Shown: positions 36,275 to 45,891, numbered from the stretch's first letter. The stretch is DNA of 64,000 nt from an uncultured Desulfuromusa sp. (GCF_963675815.1 NZ_OY776574.1:1234001-1298000); one strand, 5' to 3'. The notes: generated by a model from the letters alone, not told the origin. A program made the numbers and translations.

Positions 36275-38053
36275 ATGGCTGGAAAAATTATGAAGGGTGG
36301 CGAATTTCTAATCGCCGAAAGCAACTGTCAGGACATTTTTACTCCCGAAGACTTTACCGACGAGCAACGTTCCATTGCCGAAACCACGGAACAGTTCGTT
36401 GAAAATGAAATCATCCCCCATCACGATGAGATAGAAGCTCAAAACTTTGAATATGTGGTCGAAGGGATGCGGAAATGTGGTGAACTTGGCCTGTTAATGA
36501 TGGACGCCCCGGAAGAGGATGGAGGTCTGGAACTGGATAAAGCTACCAGTATGCTGGTTGGAGAAAAAATATCCACCAGTGGTTCTTTTTCTGTCGCTTT
36601 TGCCGCTCACACCGGAATCGGCACCCTGCCGCTGATCTACTATGGAACAGCGGAACAGAAAGCAAAATATCTGGAAAAAATTATTACCGGTGAATGGTGC
36701 TCTGCATATTGTCTGACAGAACCCGGCTCTGGAAGTGACGCTCTGGGAGCACAATCTTCTGCGGTTCTTTCTGAAGACGGGAAACACTACATTCTCAATG
36801 GCACCAAGCAATACATTACAAATGGTGGTTTTGCCGAACTATTCACGATTTTTGCCAAGGTTGACAAGCAACACTTCACCGCATTTCTGGTAGAAAAAAG
36901 TTTTCCAGGGCTGGTTGTCGGCAACGAAGAAAAGAAAATGGGGATCAAAGGAAGCTCAACCACTCAAATCATCCTTGATAACTGTAAAGTTCCGGTAGAG
37001 AATGTCCTTGGAGAAATTGGCAAAGGACATAAAATTGCTTTTAATTCTTTGAATATCGGGCGGTTCAAGCTAGGCGCAGGGGTCACTGGTGCAGCAAAAA
37101 TGGCACTGGCTGAAGGGATTCGTTATGCGAATGAACGCAAACAATTCAATCTCCAGATCTCTTCCTTCGGCGCAATTCAGGAAAAAATTGCCGACTTAAC
37201 AGCCTCCATCTATACATCAGAATCTTTAGTGTACCGGCTGGCCGGTCTCCTTGATAATAAACTTGCCACGATTGAAAAAGGGGCAGATGACTACTATGAC
37301 CAATACCTGAAAGGGATAGAAGAGTACGCTCCTGAATGCGGTATTTCCAAAGTTTTCTGTAGTGATGTCCTGGCCAAAACGGTCGATGAAGTGGTGCAGA
37401 TTCACGGCGGCTACGGATTCTGCAGTGAGTACCCTGCCGAGCGGTACTATCGGGATGAGCGCATTAACCGGATTTTCGAAGGAACCAATGAAATCAATCG
37501 GCTGCTGACATCGGGAATGATTCTTAAACGGGCCATGAAGGGAGAGCTTCCCTTGCAGGCAGAATCCATGAAGGCATTTGAAGCGCTGATGACACCTTCA
37601 TTTGAAGATGTCGATGACTCCATTCCCTTCATTGCCGAAAAGACCACAATTCAAAACCTGAAAACCCTGTTCCTGATTCTTTCCGGAGCCGGGGTGCAAA
37701 AATACATGGATAAATTAGCCAACGAGCAGGAAGTACTCATGGCTGCAGCAGATATTGCTATCCAGATTTTTGCCATGGAAAGTGCTGTTCTCAGGGCAGA
37801 AAAGATTCTCGAATCATTAAGCCCGGCAAAACAGGAACAACTCCGTGCTGCCGTTAAAATTGCTACATTTAATGCTACCGAAATTGCGGCGAGTGCGGCG
37901 AAAAAAGGAGCATACATGGTCGAAGAAGGGGACACCTTGACGATGATTCTCTCCGGTGTCCGGCGCTTCACCAAATATGATGCCACCGGTCTGTTACAGG
38001 CGAAACGCACTCTGGCGGCGGCAGCTATTGAAGCTGAAAAATATATTTTTTAA
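36275..38053 (+). CDS. fadE: Acyl-CoA dehydrogenase
   Basis: First oxidation step of beta-oxidation, with FAD; electrons go to ETF, which is not encoded here. 592 residues: a normal dehydrogenase core plus a C-terminal extension (about 430-592) as in very-long-chain and Bacillus FadE enzymes. Signatures: AYCLTEPGSGSDA, GYGFCSEYPAERYYRD and the catalytic Glu in FEGTNEINRL. ACGAGG lies upstream. A strong terminator follows. Confidence 0.93.
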   Translation: MAGKIMKGGEFLIAESNCQDIFTPEDFTDEQRSIAETTEQFVENEIIPHHDEIEAQNFEYVVEGMRKCGELGLLMMDAPEEDGGLELDKATSMLVGEKISTSGSFSVAFAAHTGIGTLPLIYYGTAEQKAKYLEKIITGEWCSAYCLTEPGSGSDALGAQSSAVLSEDGKHYILNGTKQYITNGGFAELFTIFAKVDKQHFTAFLVEKSFPGLVVGNEEKKMGIKGSSTTQIILDNCKVPVENVLGEIGKGHKIAFNSLNIGRFKLGAGVTGAAKMALAEGIRYANERKQFNLQISSFGAIQEKIADLTASIYTSESLVYRLAGLLDNKLATIEKGADDYYDQYLKGIEEYAPECGISKVFCSDVLAKTVDEVVQIHGGYGFCSEYPAERYYRDERINRIFEGTNEINRLLTSGMILKRAMKGELPLQAESMKAFEALMTPSFEDVDDSIPFIAEKTTIQNLKTLFLILSGAGVQKYMDKLANEQEVLMAAADIAIQIFAMESAVLRAEKILESLSPAKQEQLRAAVKIATFNATEIAASAAKKGAYMVEEGDTLTMILSGVRRFTKYDATGLLQAKRTLAAAAIEAEKYIF

Positions 38054-38065
38054 CTCTGAATCAAC

Positions 38066-38113
38066 GAGGCGGGCATAGGGGCCCGCCTCTATAATCTTTT
38101 ATTTTTCTTTTTG
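38066..38113 (+). terminator. Terminator after fadE
   Basis: GAGGCGGGC (38066-38074) pairs with GCCCGCCTC (38081-38089), followed by a T-rich tract to about 38113. A second hairpin GGGAGCCT/AGGCTCCC lies at 38119-38140, just before the next gene, with only a short T-rich tail. Confidence 0.85.
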
Positions 38114-38168
38114 TGTAGGGGAGCCTCCCTGTAGGCTCCCGGGTTTCATTTTGAGCAATAAAAAATAT

Positions 38169-39110
38169 ATGACCCCAATACAACATACCATCAATACCGA
38201 ATATGTCGTCGGCCCGGTCCATTGTTACAGCACTGAAATCAATGGCGAACTGATCCTCTTTGATACCGGGCCACCGACAGATGAAGCCAAACACTATCTG
38301 CAAAAAAATCTGGATTTTGACCAGCTTAAACACGTCATTGTCACTCACTGTCACATAGACCACTATGGATTAGCCAACTGGCTGGGTCACGAAACCGATG
38401 CCACCATCTACCTCCCATTCCGGGACCATCTCAAAATCACCCACCATGCAGAACGTTTAGAACTGATGTATGACCTGATGTTGCAGATAGGTTTTGAAGC
38501 TGCTTTTTTAGATCGCTTTCGAGAGAATATGGACGACGGTACTGTTTTTCCCCCCTTACCGGAAAAGTTTAAAATTATAGAGGAACACCTGCCGCCACAA
38601 CTGGGATTAACGGCGCTATCCTGTCCCGGACATTCTCAAAGCGATATGGTTCTGATTGCTGAGAACTGGGCGGTGACCGGGGATGTCATGCTGCAAGGGA
38701 TTTTTCAGACCCCTTTGCTGGATGTTGACCTGTTAACCGGAAAGCGTTTTCTCAACTATGCAGCATACTGTAAAAGCCTTACCAAGCTGGTAACATTACG
38801 GGAGAAAAAAATCCTGCCCGGTCATCGAGAGACAATTGAAAGTGTTAACAGTTGCCTGCTTTTTTATATCAGCAAACTCCTCGTGCGGGCAGGACATATT
38901 AACAAACTGCCATTAAGCATGACGGCAGCCGAAATCGTCATGCAACTCTTAAAAGATGAGACCAAGCACCCTTTTATCAGCTATTTGAAGGCTTCTGAAA
39001 TTGTTTTTCTGCGCGATTTTCTAGCTCAACCGGAACTCCTGAAAGACACATTGATCAATATTGGTCTCTATCCACAGGTTGCAGATATCTATTCCCATGC
39101 GGTTTCCTAA
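38169..39110 (+). CDS. MBL-fold metallohydrolase
   Basis: A 313-residue metallo-beta-lactamase-fold enzyme with the metal motif THCHIDHYG (HxHxDH), a later CPGHSQSD His and a C-terminal GHRET His. ATG at 38169 is chosen, though neither it nor TTG at 38151 has a clear ribosome site. The C-terminal part is helical, as in MBL thioesterase-like proteins of lipid loci. A hydrolase or thioesterase acting on acyl-CoA intermediates is plausible from position only. Confidence 0.85.
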   Translation: MTPIQHTINTEYVVGPVHCYSTEINGELILFDTGPPTDEAKHYLQKNLDFDQLKHVIVTHCHIDHYGLANWLGHETDATIYLPFRDHLKITHHAERLELMYDLMLQIGFEAAFLDRFRENMDDGTVFPPLPEKFKIIEEHLPPQLGLTALSCPGHSQSDMVLIAENWAVTGDVMLQGIFQTPLLDVDLLTGKRFLNYAAYCKSLTKLVTLREKKILPGHRETIESVNSCLLFYISKLLVRAGHINKLPLSMTAAEIVMQLLKDETKHPFISYLKASEIVFLRDFLAQPELLKDTLINIGLYPQVADIYSHAVS

Positions 39111-39133
39111 TAAGCCGATAACAGGATATTACG

Positions 39134-41140
39134 ATGAAAACAGACCGACTCTTTGATCCCATCTCAATTGGTCATCTCACCTTGAAAAACCGGATTTTGA
39201 TGCCGGCAATGCATTTAAACATGTGCCGAAAATTTGTTGTCACTGACCAGCTGATCAATTTTTATGCTGCAAGAGCGAAAGGCGGTGCCGGGCTTATCAG
39301 TGTCGGCTACGCGACGGTCGATGAACTTTCTGGCTTGCCCGGAAATATTGGTGCTCATGACGATGCGTTTATTCCCGGGTTGACAAAGTTAGCGACAGCT
39401 ATCAAAAGAGAAGGTGCTGCAGCCTGCCTTCAGCTCAATCACGCTGGTCGGTATAACTTTTCCATGTTTCTTGGCGGGAAAAAGCCGGTTGCCCCTTCTC
39501 CCATACCGTCAAGATTAACCGGAGAAACACCACGAGAACTAGAGCTTGATGAAATTCCTGCCATCATCCAACATTTTGTCGATGCTGCAAAACGGGTTCA
39601 ATCCTCTGGCTTTGATGCTGTAGAAATTTTGGCGGGCACAGGATATCTCATCAGTGAATTTCTTTCTCCTCTGACCAATAAACGCAAGGATCAATACGGA
39701 GGGAGTCTGGAAAACCGGATGCGTTTTGGCCTGGAAATTATCCGGGCGGTTAAAGCAAAGACAGGCGACAGCTTTCCGCTCATGGTCAGAATCAACGGCA
39801 ACGATTTTATGCCGGACGGCATCGGTCGGGAAGAATTAAAAACATTCTCAATCGAGCTGGTTAAAGCAGGGGCTGATGCTCTCAGCATCAATGTCGGGTG
39901 GCACGAAGCCCAGGTCCCACAGATAGTCACCAAAGTTCCCCGTGGAGTTTTTGCCTATCTCGCTAGAGATATCCGCCAACTTGTTAATGTTCCGGTCATT
40001 GCCGGCCACCGAATCAATGACCCGGATATTGCACGCCAACTGATCGATGCCGGGTACTGCGATATGGTTGCTATGGGGCGCTCTTTAATAGCGGATCCCC
40101 AGCTTCCAAATAAAGCTTACAAACAACAGGAAAATAAGATTATCCACTGTGTCGCCTGTGCTCAGGGTTGTTTCGATAATTTGTTTAAGATGAAATCGGT
40201 CGAATGCCTTTGCAACCCCAGAGTTGGCAAAGAAGTGGAAACACAAGTGAAAACAACAGATCAACCGCGCAAGGTCGTTGTTGTCGGTGGTGGAGCCGCA
40301 GGAATGAGTGCTGCGATTGCTGCGGCTGAGCAAGGACATGATGTTGTTCTGCACGAAAGACATATCAAGCTTGGAGGTCAACTCCACATTGCTGCGGCAC
40401 CTCCCGGTCGGGAAGAATTTTCAATTCTCAGCACTGATTTACAACAGCAATTAGCCGACTTAAAGGTCCAGGTCATTCTCAATTCAAGGGTAGATGCTCA
40501 ACTTTTTTCTGAAAACAAACCAGATATTCTCTTTCTGGCAACCGGGGGTGAACCCGTTATCCCTGAAATCCCAGGTGCTGAACTCCCTCATGTCATTCAA
40601 GCATGGGATGTTCTTGCAGGACAACGGGTTGAAGGAGAAAAGATAGCAATCATTGGTGGTGGCGCGGTTGGCATTGAAACAGCGCTGTTTCTGGCTGAAC
40701 AGGGAACACTGTCAGGAGATGAATTGAAATTTTTACTGGTTCATCACGCGGAAACGACAGAGGAACTTTATCGCCTTGCGACAATTGGCAACAAGCAGAT
40801 AACCTTAATTGAGATGGTCGACAAGCTGGGAACCAATTTCGGCAGATCTACCCGCTGGAGCATGTTGCAGGACGTCAAGCGTGCTGCCATCACCACCCAT
40901 ACCGAAGCAAAAGTGTTAGAGATCACCCCATCGGGAGTCATCATTGAGCAATCGGGAAAACGGCATGAAATTGAAGCAGAAACAGTCATTCTTGCCGTAG
41001 GAACCAGATCATATAATCCTCTGCAAAAAATAGCTGCTGATCAACATATCCCCTGTCAGATCATTGGTGATGCCAAACAACCGGCAATGGTTTTTGATGC
41101 CATTCATCAGGGATTTGATGCAGGTCATAACCTCTCTTAG
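39134..41140 (+). CDS. 2,4-dienoyl-CoA reductase-like NADH:flavin oxidoreductase
   Basis: A 668-residue protein of the FadH/old-yellow-enzyme family. The N-terminal FMN barrel (about 1-330) is followed by a [4Fe-4S] cysteine set CVACAQGC...CLCNP and a FAD/NAD part with VVVVGGGAAGMSAAIAA and IAIIGGGAVGIETALF. In E. coli this enzyme removes 2,4-double bonds during oxidation of unsaturated fatty acids. The location with fad genes fits, though other enoate substrates are possible. Confidence 0.9.
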   Translation: MKTDRLFDPISIGHLTLKNRILMPAMHLNMCRKFVVTDQLINFYAARAKGGAGLISVGYATVDELSGLPGNIGAHDDAFIPGLTKLATAIKREGAAACLQLNHAGRYNFSMFLGGKKPVAPSPIPSRLTGETPRELELDEIPAIIQHFVDAAKRVQSSGFDAVEILAGTGYLISEFLSPLTNKRKDQYGGSLENRMRFGLEIIRAVKAKTGDSFPLMVRINGNDFMPDGIGREELKTFSIELVKAGADALSINVGWHEAQVPQIVTKVPRGVFAYLARDIRQLVNVPVIAGHRINDPDIARQLIDAGYCDMVAMGRSLIADPQLPNKAYKQQENKIIHCVACAQGCFDNLFKMKSVECLCNPRVGKEVETQVKTTDQPRKVVVVGGGAAGMSAAIAAAEQGHDVVLHERHIKLGGQLHIAAAPPGREEFSILSTDLQQQLADLKVQVILNSRVDAQLFSENKPDILFLATGGEPVIPEIPGAELPHVIQAWDVLAGQRVEGEKIAIIGGGAVGIETALFLAEQGTLSGDELKFLLVHHAETTEELYRLATIGNKQITLIEMVDKLGTNFGRSTRWSMLQDVKRAAITTHTEAKVLEITPSGVIIEQSGKRHEIEAETVILAVGTRSYNPLQKIAADQHIPCQIIGDAKQPAMVFDAIHQGFDAGHNLS

Positions 41141-41155
41141 CAAAGGGAACAGATA

Positions 41156-41935
41156 GTGGAAAATAGAAGCGGACAAGTGACAACAAAAAAAGACCAGGGG
41201 ATTTTGCACATTGGAATTCAGAGGCCGGATAAAAAAAATGCTCTGACTCTTGCTATGTACGATGCCTTGACCACAGCCCTGAATCTTGCAGAAGATGATA
41301 ACCAGATTCGGGTCGTCCTGCTCCACGGCACGGAAAGCTGCTTTACCAGCGGGAATGATTTACATGACTTTGCAAAAAATCCACCTCAGGGTGAAAACAG
41401 TCCTGTTTTCCGTTTCCTGCGCGCAATCAGTCAAGCCAGGAAACCCTTGATTGCTATGGTCAGTGGTGCAGCTGTTGGAATCGGCACGACGATGCTTCTT
41501 CACTGTGATCTGGTTTATGCTGACGAGACGGCCAGGTTTCAGCTTCCATTTGTCAACCTTGGACTTTGCCCTGAAGCGGCATCAAGCTATCTGTTGCCAA
41601 AGCTGGTGGGATTTTTACATGCCTCAGAAATATTACTTCTCGGTGAAACCATTGCCGCTGATAAAGCCTTGGAACTCGGTCTTATCAATTCCATCTTTCC
41701 CAGCACTGATTTATCCCAGCAAGTCAGAAACAAAGCGCTCCAACTGGCGGCACAACCTCCAGCCTCAGTCCGTTTAACCAAATCTCTGTTGCGAGAACAA
41801 CAGGCTCAACAGATCTCTGAGGTCATGAGCAAAGAGGGAAAATTATTTCTGCAACAACTCGCCAAACCTGAAGCACAGGAAGCAATCAAGGCTTTTTCTG
41901 AAAAAAGAAAAGCGGATTTTTCACAATTTTCTTAA
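41156..41935 (+). CDS. Enoyl-CoA hydratase/isomerase family protein
   Basis: A 259-residue crotonase-fold protein starting with GTG. It has GIQRPDKKNAL, an oxyanion-hole stretch SGAAVGIGTTMLLHCDLVYAD, and PFVNLGLCPEAASSYLLPKLVG. The residue usually Glu in GAGGGFEL-type hydratases is not present in the standard context, so an isomerase (delta3-delta2-enoyl-CoA) is at least as likely; this would also help unsaturated fatty acids. It lies 15 bases after the flavoprotein gene. Confidence 0.87.
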   Translation: MENRSGQVTTKKDQGILHIGIQRPDKKNALTLAMYDALTTALNLAEDDNQIRVVLLHGTESCFTSGNDLHDFAKNPPQGENSPVFRFLRAISQARKPLIAMVSGAAVGIGTTMLLHCDLVYADETARFQLPFVNLGLCPEAASSYLLPKLVGFLHASEILLLGETIAADKALELGLINSIFPSTDLSQQVRNKALQLAAQPPASVRLTKSLLREQQAQQISEVMSKEGKLFLQQLAKPEAQEAIKAFSEKRKADFSQFS

Positions 41936-41989
41936 CCCTGACAGCAGGAGATCCCAGCTGCAAAGAGGTCATTATTTACAGGAGAAACA

Positions 41990-43177
41990 ATGGGACACCA
42001 CGTCGGCAGTAAAAACAGTATTGTTCCCCTGATTGATCGCTTAAATAAATACCCTGTCGGATTGCCGGATAGTGACAAACTCCGGGAAATTCTATCGCTG
42101 CTGTTTGCTGAAAATGAAGCCTTTATTGCCTCCCGCTTTCCTCTTCAAGAAGCGACGCTGGAAGAACTGACAAAAGCAACCGCCATTCCAGCTGAAGATC
42201 TGTTGCCGCAATTAGAACGGATGTGTGACAAAGGTCTGGTCATGGACCTCCCTTACGAAGGAGAGGTCTATTATCTGTTGATGCCCGGATTGATCGGTTT
42301 CTTTGAATTCACCTTCATGAAGAATCGAACCGATCTCCCCAAAGAAAAAATTGCTCGGCTGATGCAGGAGTACATGCATGAAAATCCGCGCAACGGAATG
42401 GCAAAAGAATTTTTTGACAGCAAAACGCCACTGACCCGCGCACTCCCTTATGAGGATAAAATACCGGTCTCTTCTACAGTCACCAGCTATGAAAATGCTC
42501 GGGAAATCATTAATAATGCCGGTTATGGAGCTGTCGGTCTTTGTTATTGTCGGCATAAAAAGCACCATTTGGGAGAAGACTGTCAAAAGGGAGCCCCGAT
42601 GGAAGATATTTGTATCTCCCTCGGTACAGGAGCGAAATTCCTGGTCCGGCGCGGTTTTGCAAAAGAGCAAACACCGGAACAGCTGCTGGAGATTCTGGAC
42701 CGTGCCCGAGCCCTCAACCTCACCCATATCACCGACAATATTCGTCAGAAACCTTCATTTATCTGCAACTGCTGTTCATGCTGTTGTGAGTTGTTGGCTG
42801 GTGTTCAAGCCGGTTATACCGATGGCATTGCCAAAGCTCCATTTATTCTTCAAATTGATGAAAACCTTTGCAATAGTTGCGGGCTTTGTGTTCAGGCCTG
42901 CAACGTTGCAGCCTTGGAAGTTGTCGCGGCAAAACAACCCGTGCGATTGCAAAAACAGGTTTGCCTTGGTTGTGGCGCCTGTATCTCCGTCTGTAAGCAG
43001 AAGGCTTTGTCTATGGTCGCGCGGGAAAAAACCTATCTCCCTCCGCTGAATCGCACTGAAATGATGAAAAAGCGCCTTTTTGAACGAGGCCGAGCAACCC
43101 CATTTATAGTAAGCGGTATAAAGAAAAAAATTAAAAAACTGATCAAAGGAAAACCTGAAAGGACCAACCGTCCCTAA
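41990..43177 (+). CDS. Cysteine-rich 4Fe-4S protein
   Basis: A 395-residue cytoplasmic protein. An N-terminal winged-helix-like part (about 1-110) is followed by an unusual Cys set: CYCRHKKH (from Cys185), then CNCCSCCC (from residue 262). Two ferredoxin-type [4Fe-4S] motifs then follow, CNSCGLCVQAC (from 294) and CLGCGACISVC. The tail is strongly basic. The specific function is unknown. Its place at the end of the fad gene run suggests electron transfer from beta-oxidation dehydrogenases or the flavoprotein. Confidence 0.8.
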   Translation: MGHHVGSKNSIVPLIDRLNKYPVGLPDSDKLREILSLLFAENEAFIASRFPLQEATLEELTKATAIPAEDLLPQLERMCDKGLVMDLPYEGEVYYLLMPGLIGFFEFTFMKNRTDLPKEKIARLMQEYMHENPRNGMAKEFFDSKTPLTRALPYEDKIPVSSTVTSYENAREIINNAGYGAVGLCYCRHKKHHLGEDCQKGAPMEDICISLGTGAKFLVRRGFAKEQTPEQLLEILDRARALNLTHITDNIRQKPSFICNCCSCCCELLAGVQAGYTDGIAKAPFILQIDENLCNSCGLCVQACNVAALEVVAAKQPVRLQKQVCLGCGACISVCKQKALSMVAREKTYLPPLNRTEMMKKRLFERGRATPFIVSGIKKKIKKLIKGKPERTNRP

Positions 43178-43194
43178 ATTGATAAAGGTCGTCG

Positions 43195-43407
43195 ATGTCT
43201 GCGGTTACGATCCTCAACAAATGCACTGGATGTGGAGCTTGCGTAGTCGTTTGTCCAGTCTCTGCATTGACCCTGGATACTGAGCATCCGGATGGTACCG
43301 GGCGAAAAAAAGCTGTTGTCAATAACAATCTATGTTACAACTGTGGCACCTGTTTTTCTGCTTGTCGGCATCAGGCTCTTATCTTTTTTCTTGGGGAGGA
43401 AAGATGA
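43195..43407 (+). CDS. 2[4Fe-4S] ferredoxin
   Basis: A 70-residue ferredoxin with two complete clusters, CTGCGACVVVCP and CYNCGTCFSACR. It starts 17 bases after the previous Fe-S protein, and its stop overlaps the next gene as ATGA. It is a low-potential one-electron carrier for an unknown partner. Confidence 0.9.
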   Translation: MSAVTILNKCTGCGACVVVCPVSALTLDTEHPDGTGRKKAVVNNNLCYNCGTCFSACRHQALIFFLGEER

Positions 43408-44150
43408 AACGTTTAATCTCAGGTGCTTTTATTCTCCTTGGTGTCATGCTGCCCGTGAACACCACTGCAGAATCATTGACCTTCTCCTACATTGAGAGAC
43501 CTCCTTACTATTTTACTTCACCTTCGGGAGCTGCTGACGGTTTCCTGGTTACAAGAACAAAGAAAATTCTACAAGCAGCAGGGATAGAAGCTCAATTCCT
43601 CTCTCTAACTCCAAATAAAATTAATTATATTCTCCGCTACGCAAATGTTCCCCATTGCTCAATCGGCTGGTTTAAGAAGCCGGAGCGGGAATTATTTGCA
43701 AAATTCACAAAACCTATCTACCAAAATCAACCGCTCGTTATCCTGACCACCAAAGAAAGAAAAAAACACTTCAAAGACGCTAAAACATTAGCGGAAATCT
43801 TCACCAACAGAGCGCTGACAATTGCGCGAATGGGTTCCTTTTCCTACGGGACTTACGTTGATCAACTCCTTGAAAAGCTCTCCCCTAAAAGCCGGTTTTA
43901 TTCTAAAAAACAGTCCAGCTTACTTCAGGCTCTGCATGCGAACCAGGCTTCATACATGTTAATTGCACCTGAGGAAATTGAACAGATAATTTTGACAGCT
44001 AAATTACCGGCAGAAGAATTTGTCAAAATCCCTCTGGAAGAAATTCCACATGGAAATTTACGCTATTTAATGTGTGGCCATGCCGTCAGTGATAACTTGA
44101 TGGCACAGTTGAACTCTGCCATAGCCAAATTATATCCAACGATGGATTAA
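43404..44150 (+). CDS. Periplasmic solute-binding protein-like protein
   Basis: A 248-residue protein with a signal peptide (cleavage near TTAES) and the fold signature of family-3 binding proteins (LTFSYIERPPYYF, then a FARFTKPIYQNQ-like hinge). No permease or ATPase is adjacent, so it may be a sensor or orphan binding protein. ATG at 43404 overlaps the ferredoxin stop by four bases and has GGGGAGG upstream. An upstream start would run into the ferredoxin coding region. Confidence 0.75.
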   Translation: MKRLISGAFILLGVMLPVNTTAESLTFSYIERPPYYFTSPSGAADGFLVTRTKKILQAAGIEAQFLSLTPNKINYILRYANVPHCSIGWFKKPERELFAKFTKPIYQNQPLVILTTKERKKHFKDAKTLAEIFTNRALTIARMGSFSYGTYVDQLLEKLSPKSRFYSKKQSSLLQALHANQASYMLIAPEEIEQIILTAKLPAEEFVKIPLEEIPHGNLRYLMCGHAVSDNLMAQLNSAIAKLYPTMD

Positions 44151-44355
44151 TCTTTCATCCAAAACCATATTTAATCCGAAACTCAAGACCCATTTTTAAG
44201 ACGATGGGATGACATGAAAAAACAATGTTATAGCAATGGAACCAGTTGACCATGAAGTCACGCTCATGCTACATATGCGAGGTTTTCACTTTTAATGTTA
44301 GATTTCCCGCAAATTAACCCGTGAGTAGTCAAACCTTTTATTGGAGTCTGATGCC

Positions 44356-45864
44356 ATGAATTCCCAAAAGAGAACGATTCTTAGTCACAAACGGCAGAGC
44401 AATCCCTGGATGAAATATCTCATGCTCAGTTTTTTCATCCTGACCGCTTCAGCAACATCCGTCTTTGCTTCTGCAGAGGCAAGCAGTGAACCACAAAATA
44501 TGACCGGGACTGTGTACGGTATATTTGCATTATTACTCTTTGTTGCAGCCTATTCTCTGGTTATTTTTGAGGAACAACTCCATTTGCGGAAAAGTAAACC
44601 CGTCATGCTGGCAGCAGGAATCATCTGGATTCTTGTTGCCCTGGCATATATTGGCATAGGCGATACCCACACCGCTCATAATGCCATCAAACATAACCTC
44701 ATTGAATATGCAGAATTATTTCTGTTCCTCCTTGCAGCAATGACCTATATCAATGCCATGGATGAGCGCAATGTGTTTCAATCCTTGCGTTCCTGGCTGG
44801 TCAGCCGCGGTTTTACCTTACGGACGGTCTTTTGGGTGACCGGTCTCTTGGCTTTTCTGATTTCTCCCCTGGCAGATAATCTGACCACCGCTTTACTTAT
44901 GGGTGCGGTCGCCATGGCTGTCGGCGGTAACAACAAAAAGTTCATGGTTGTTGCTTGTATCAATATTGTTGTTGGCGCCAATGCTGGTGGTGCTTTCTCG
45001 CCGTTTGGCGACATTACCACCTTGATGGTCTGGCAGAAGGGGGTGGTTGATTTTGCTGAATTCTTCGCTATTTTCATTCCATCTCTGGTCAATTGGTTGA
45101 TTCCGGCAGCGATTATGAGTATGACCGTCAGTAAAGAACGCCCCGAGGCCATGGATGAGACAGTTAAAATGAAACTGGGGGGCAGACGGGTTATCTTCCT
45201 GTTTCTCTGCACCATCACTACAGCGGTTTCTTTCCACAATTTTCTCCACTTGCCACCAGCCGCAGGGATGATGCTTGGTCTCGGTTACTTGGGTTTCTTT
45301 GGTTACTGGTTAAAAGGCCAAGAGCATCGTCGTGGCACAGGTGATCATCCCCTTGATATGATCGGACATAATCCTGATGAGCACCAAGCACCAGCTGCCC
45401 ATGGTCATGGCGAAGTTGTCGGCTTCGATCTTTTCCGCAAGATTGCCCGAGCCGAGTGGGATACCCTGCTGTTTTTCTATGGCGTCATTCTTTGTGTTGG
45501 TGGTCTTGGCCAATTTGGCTATTTAGCCATGGCATCTCAAGCAATGTATGAGGGATTGGGAGCAACCAGTGCAAATGTTCTGGTCGGGATTCTTTCAGCC
45601 ATCGTTGACAATATCCCGGTTATGTTTGCTGTTCTAACCATGAACCCACATATGTCACATGGTCAGTGGCTGCTCGTCACTCTGACAGCAGGGGTTGGTG
45701 GTAGTCTGTTATCGATTGGTTCCGCCGCAGGTGTCGCCCTCATGGGCTCTGCACGGGGAATTTACACCTTTGGAGCACATCTCAAGTGGACCTGGGCAAT
45801 TGCTCTTGGTTATGCAGCCAGTATCATTACCCACCTATTTATTAATGCCAGCCATTTCCACTGA
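44356..45864 (+). CDS. nhaD: NhaD-type Na+/H+ antiporter
   Basis: A 502-residue inner-membrane exchanger of the NhaD branch of the ion-transporter superfamily. ATG at 44356 has GGAG nine bases upstream. About 13 hydrophobic segments are present; SPLADNLTTALLMGA and AFSPFGDITTLMVWQKG are characteristic NhaD stretches. Use of Na+ fits a marine organism. Its own terminator follows at 45892. Confidence 0.92.
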   Translation: MNSQKRTILSHKRQSNPWMKYLMLSFFILTASATSVFASAEASSEPQNMTGTVYGIFALLLFVAAYSLVIFEEQLHLRKSKPVMLAAGIIWILVALAYIGIGDTHTAHNAIKHNLIEYAELFLFLLAAMTYINAMDERNVFQSLRSWLVSRGFTLRTVFWVTGLLAFLISPLADNLTTALLMGAVAMAVGGNNKKFMVVACINIVVGANAGGAFSPFGDITTLMVWQKGVVDFAEFFAIFIPSLVNWLIPAAIMSMTVSKERPEAMDETVKMKLGGRRVIFLFLCTITTAVSFHNFLHLPPAAGMMLGLGYLGFFGYWLKGQEHRRGTGDHPLDMIGHNPDEHQAPAAHGHGEVVGFDLFRKIARAEWDTLLFFYGVILCVGGLGQFGYLAMASQAMYEGLGATSANVLVGILSAIVDNIPVMFAVLTMNPHMSHGQWLLVTLTAGVGGSLLSIGSAAGVALMGSARGIYTFGAHLKWTWAIALGYAASIITHLFINASHFH

Positions 45865-45891
45865 ACCAATTTCAAGGTTCAGACCATAAAC

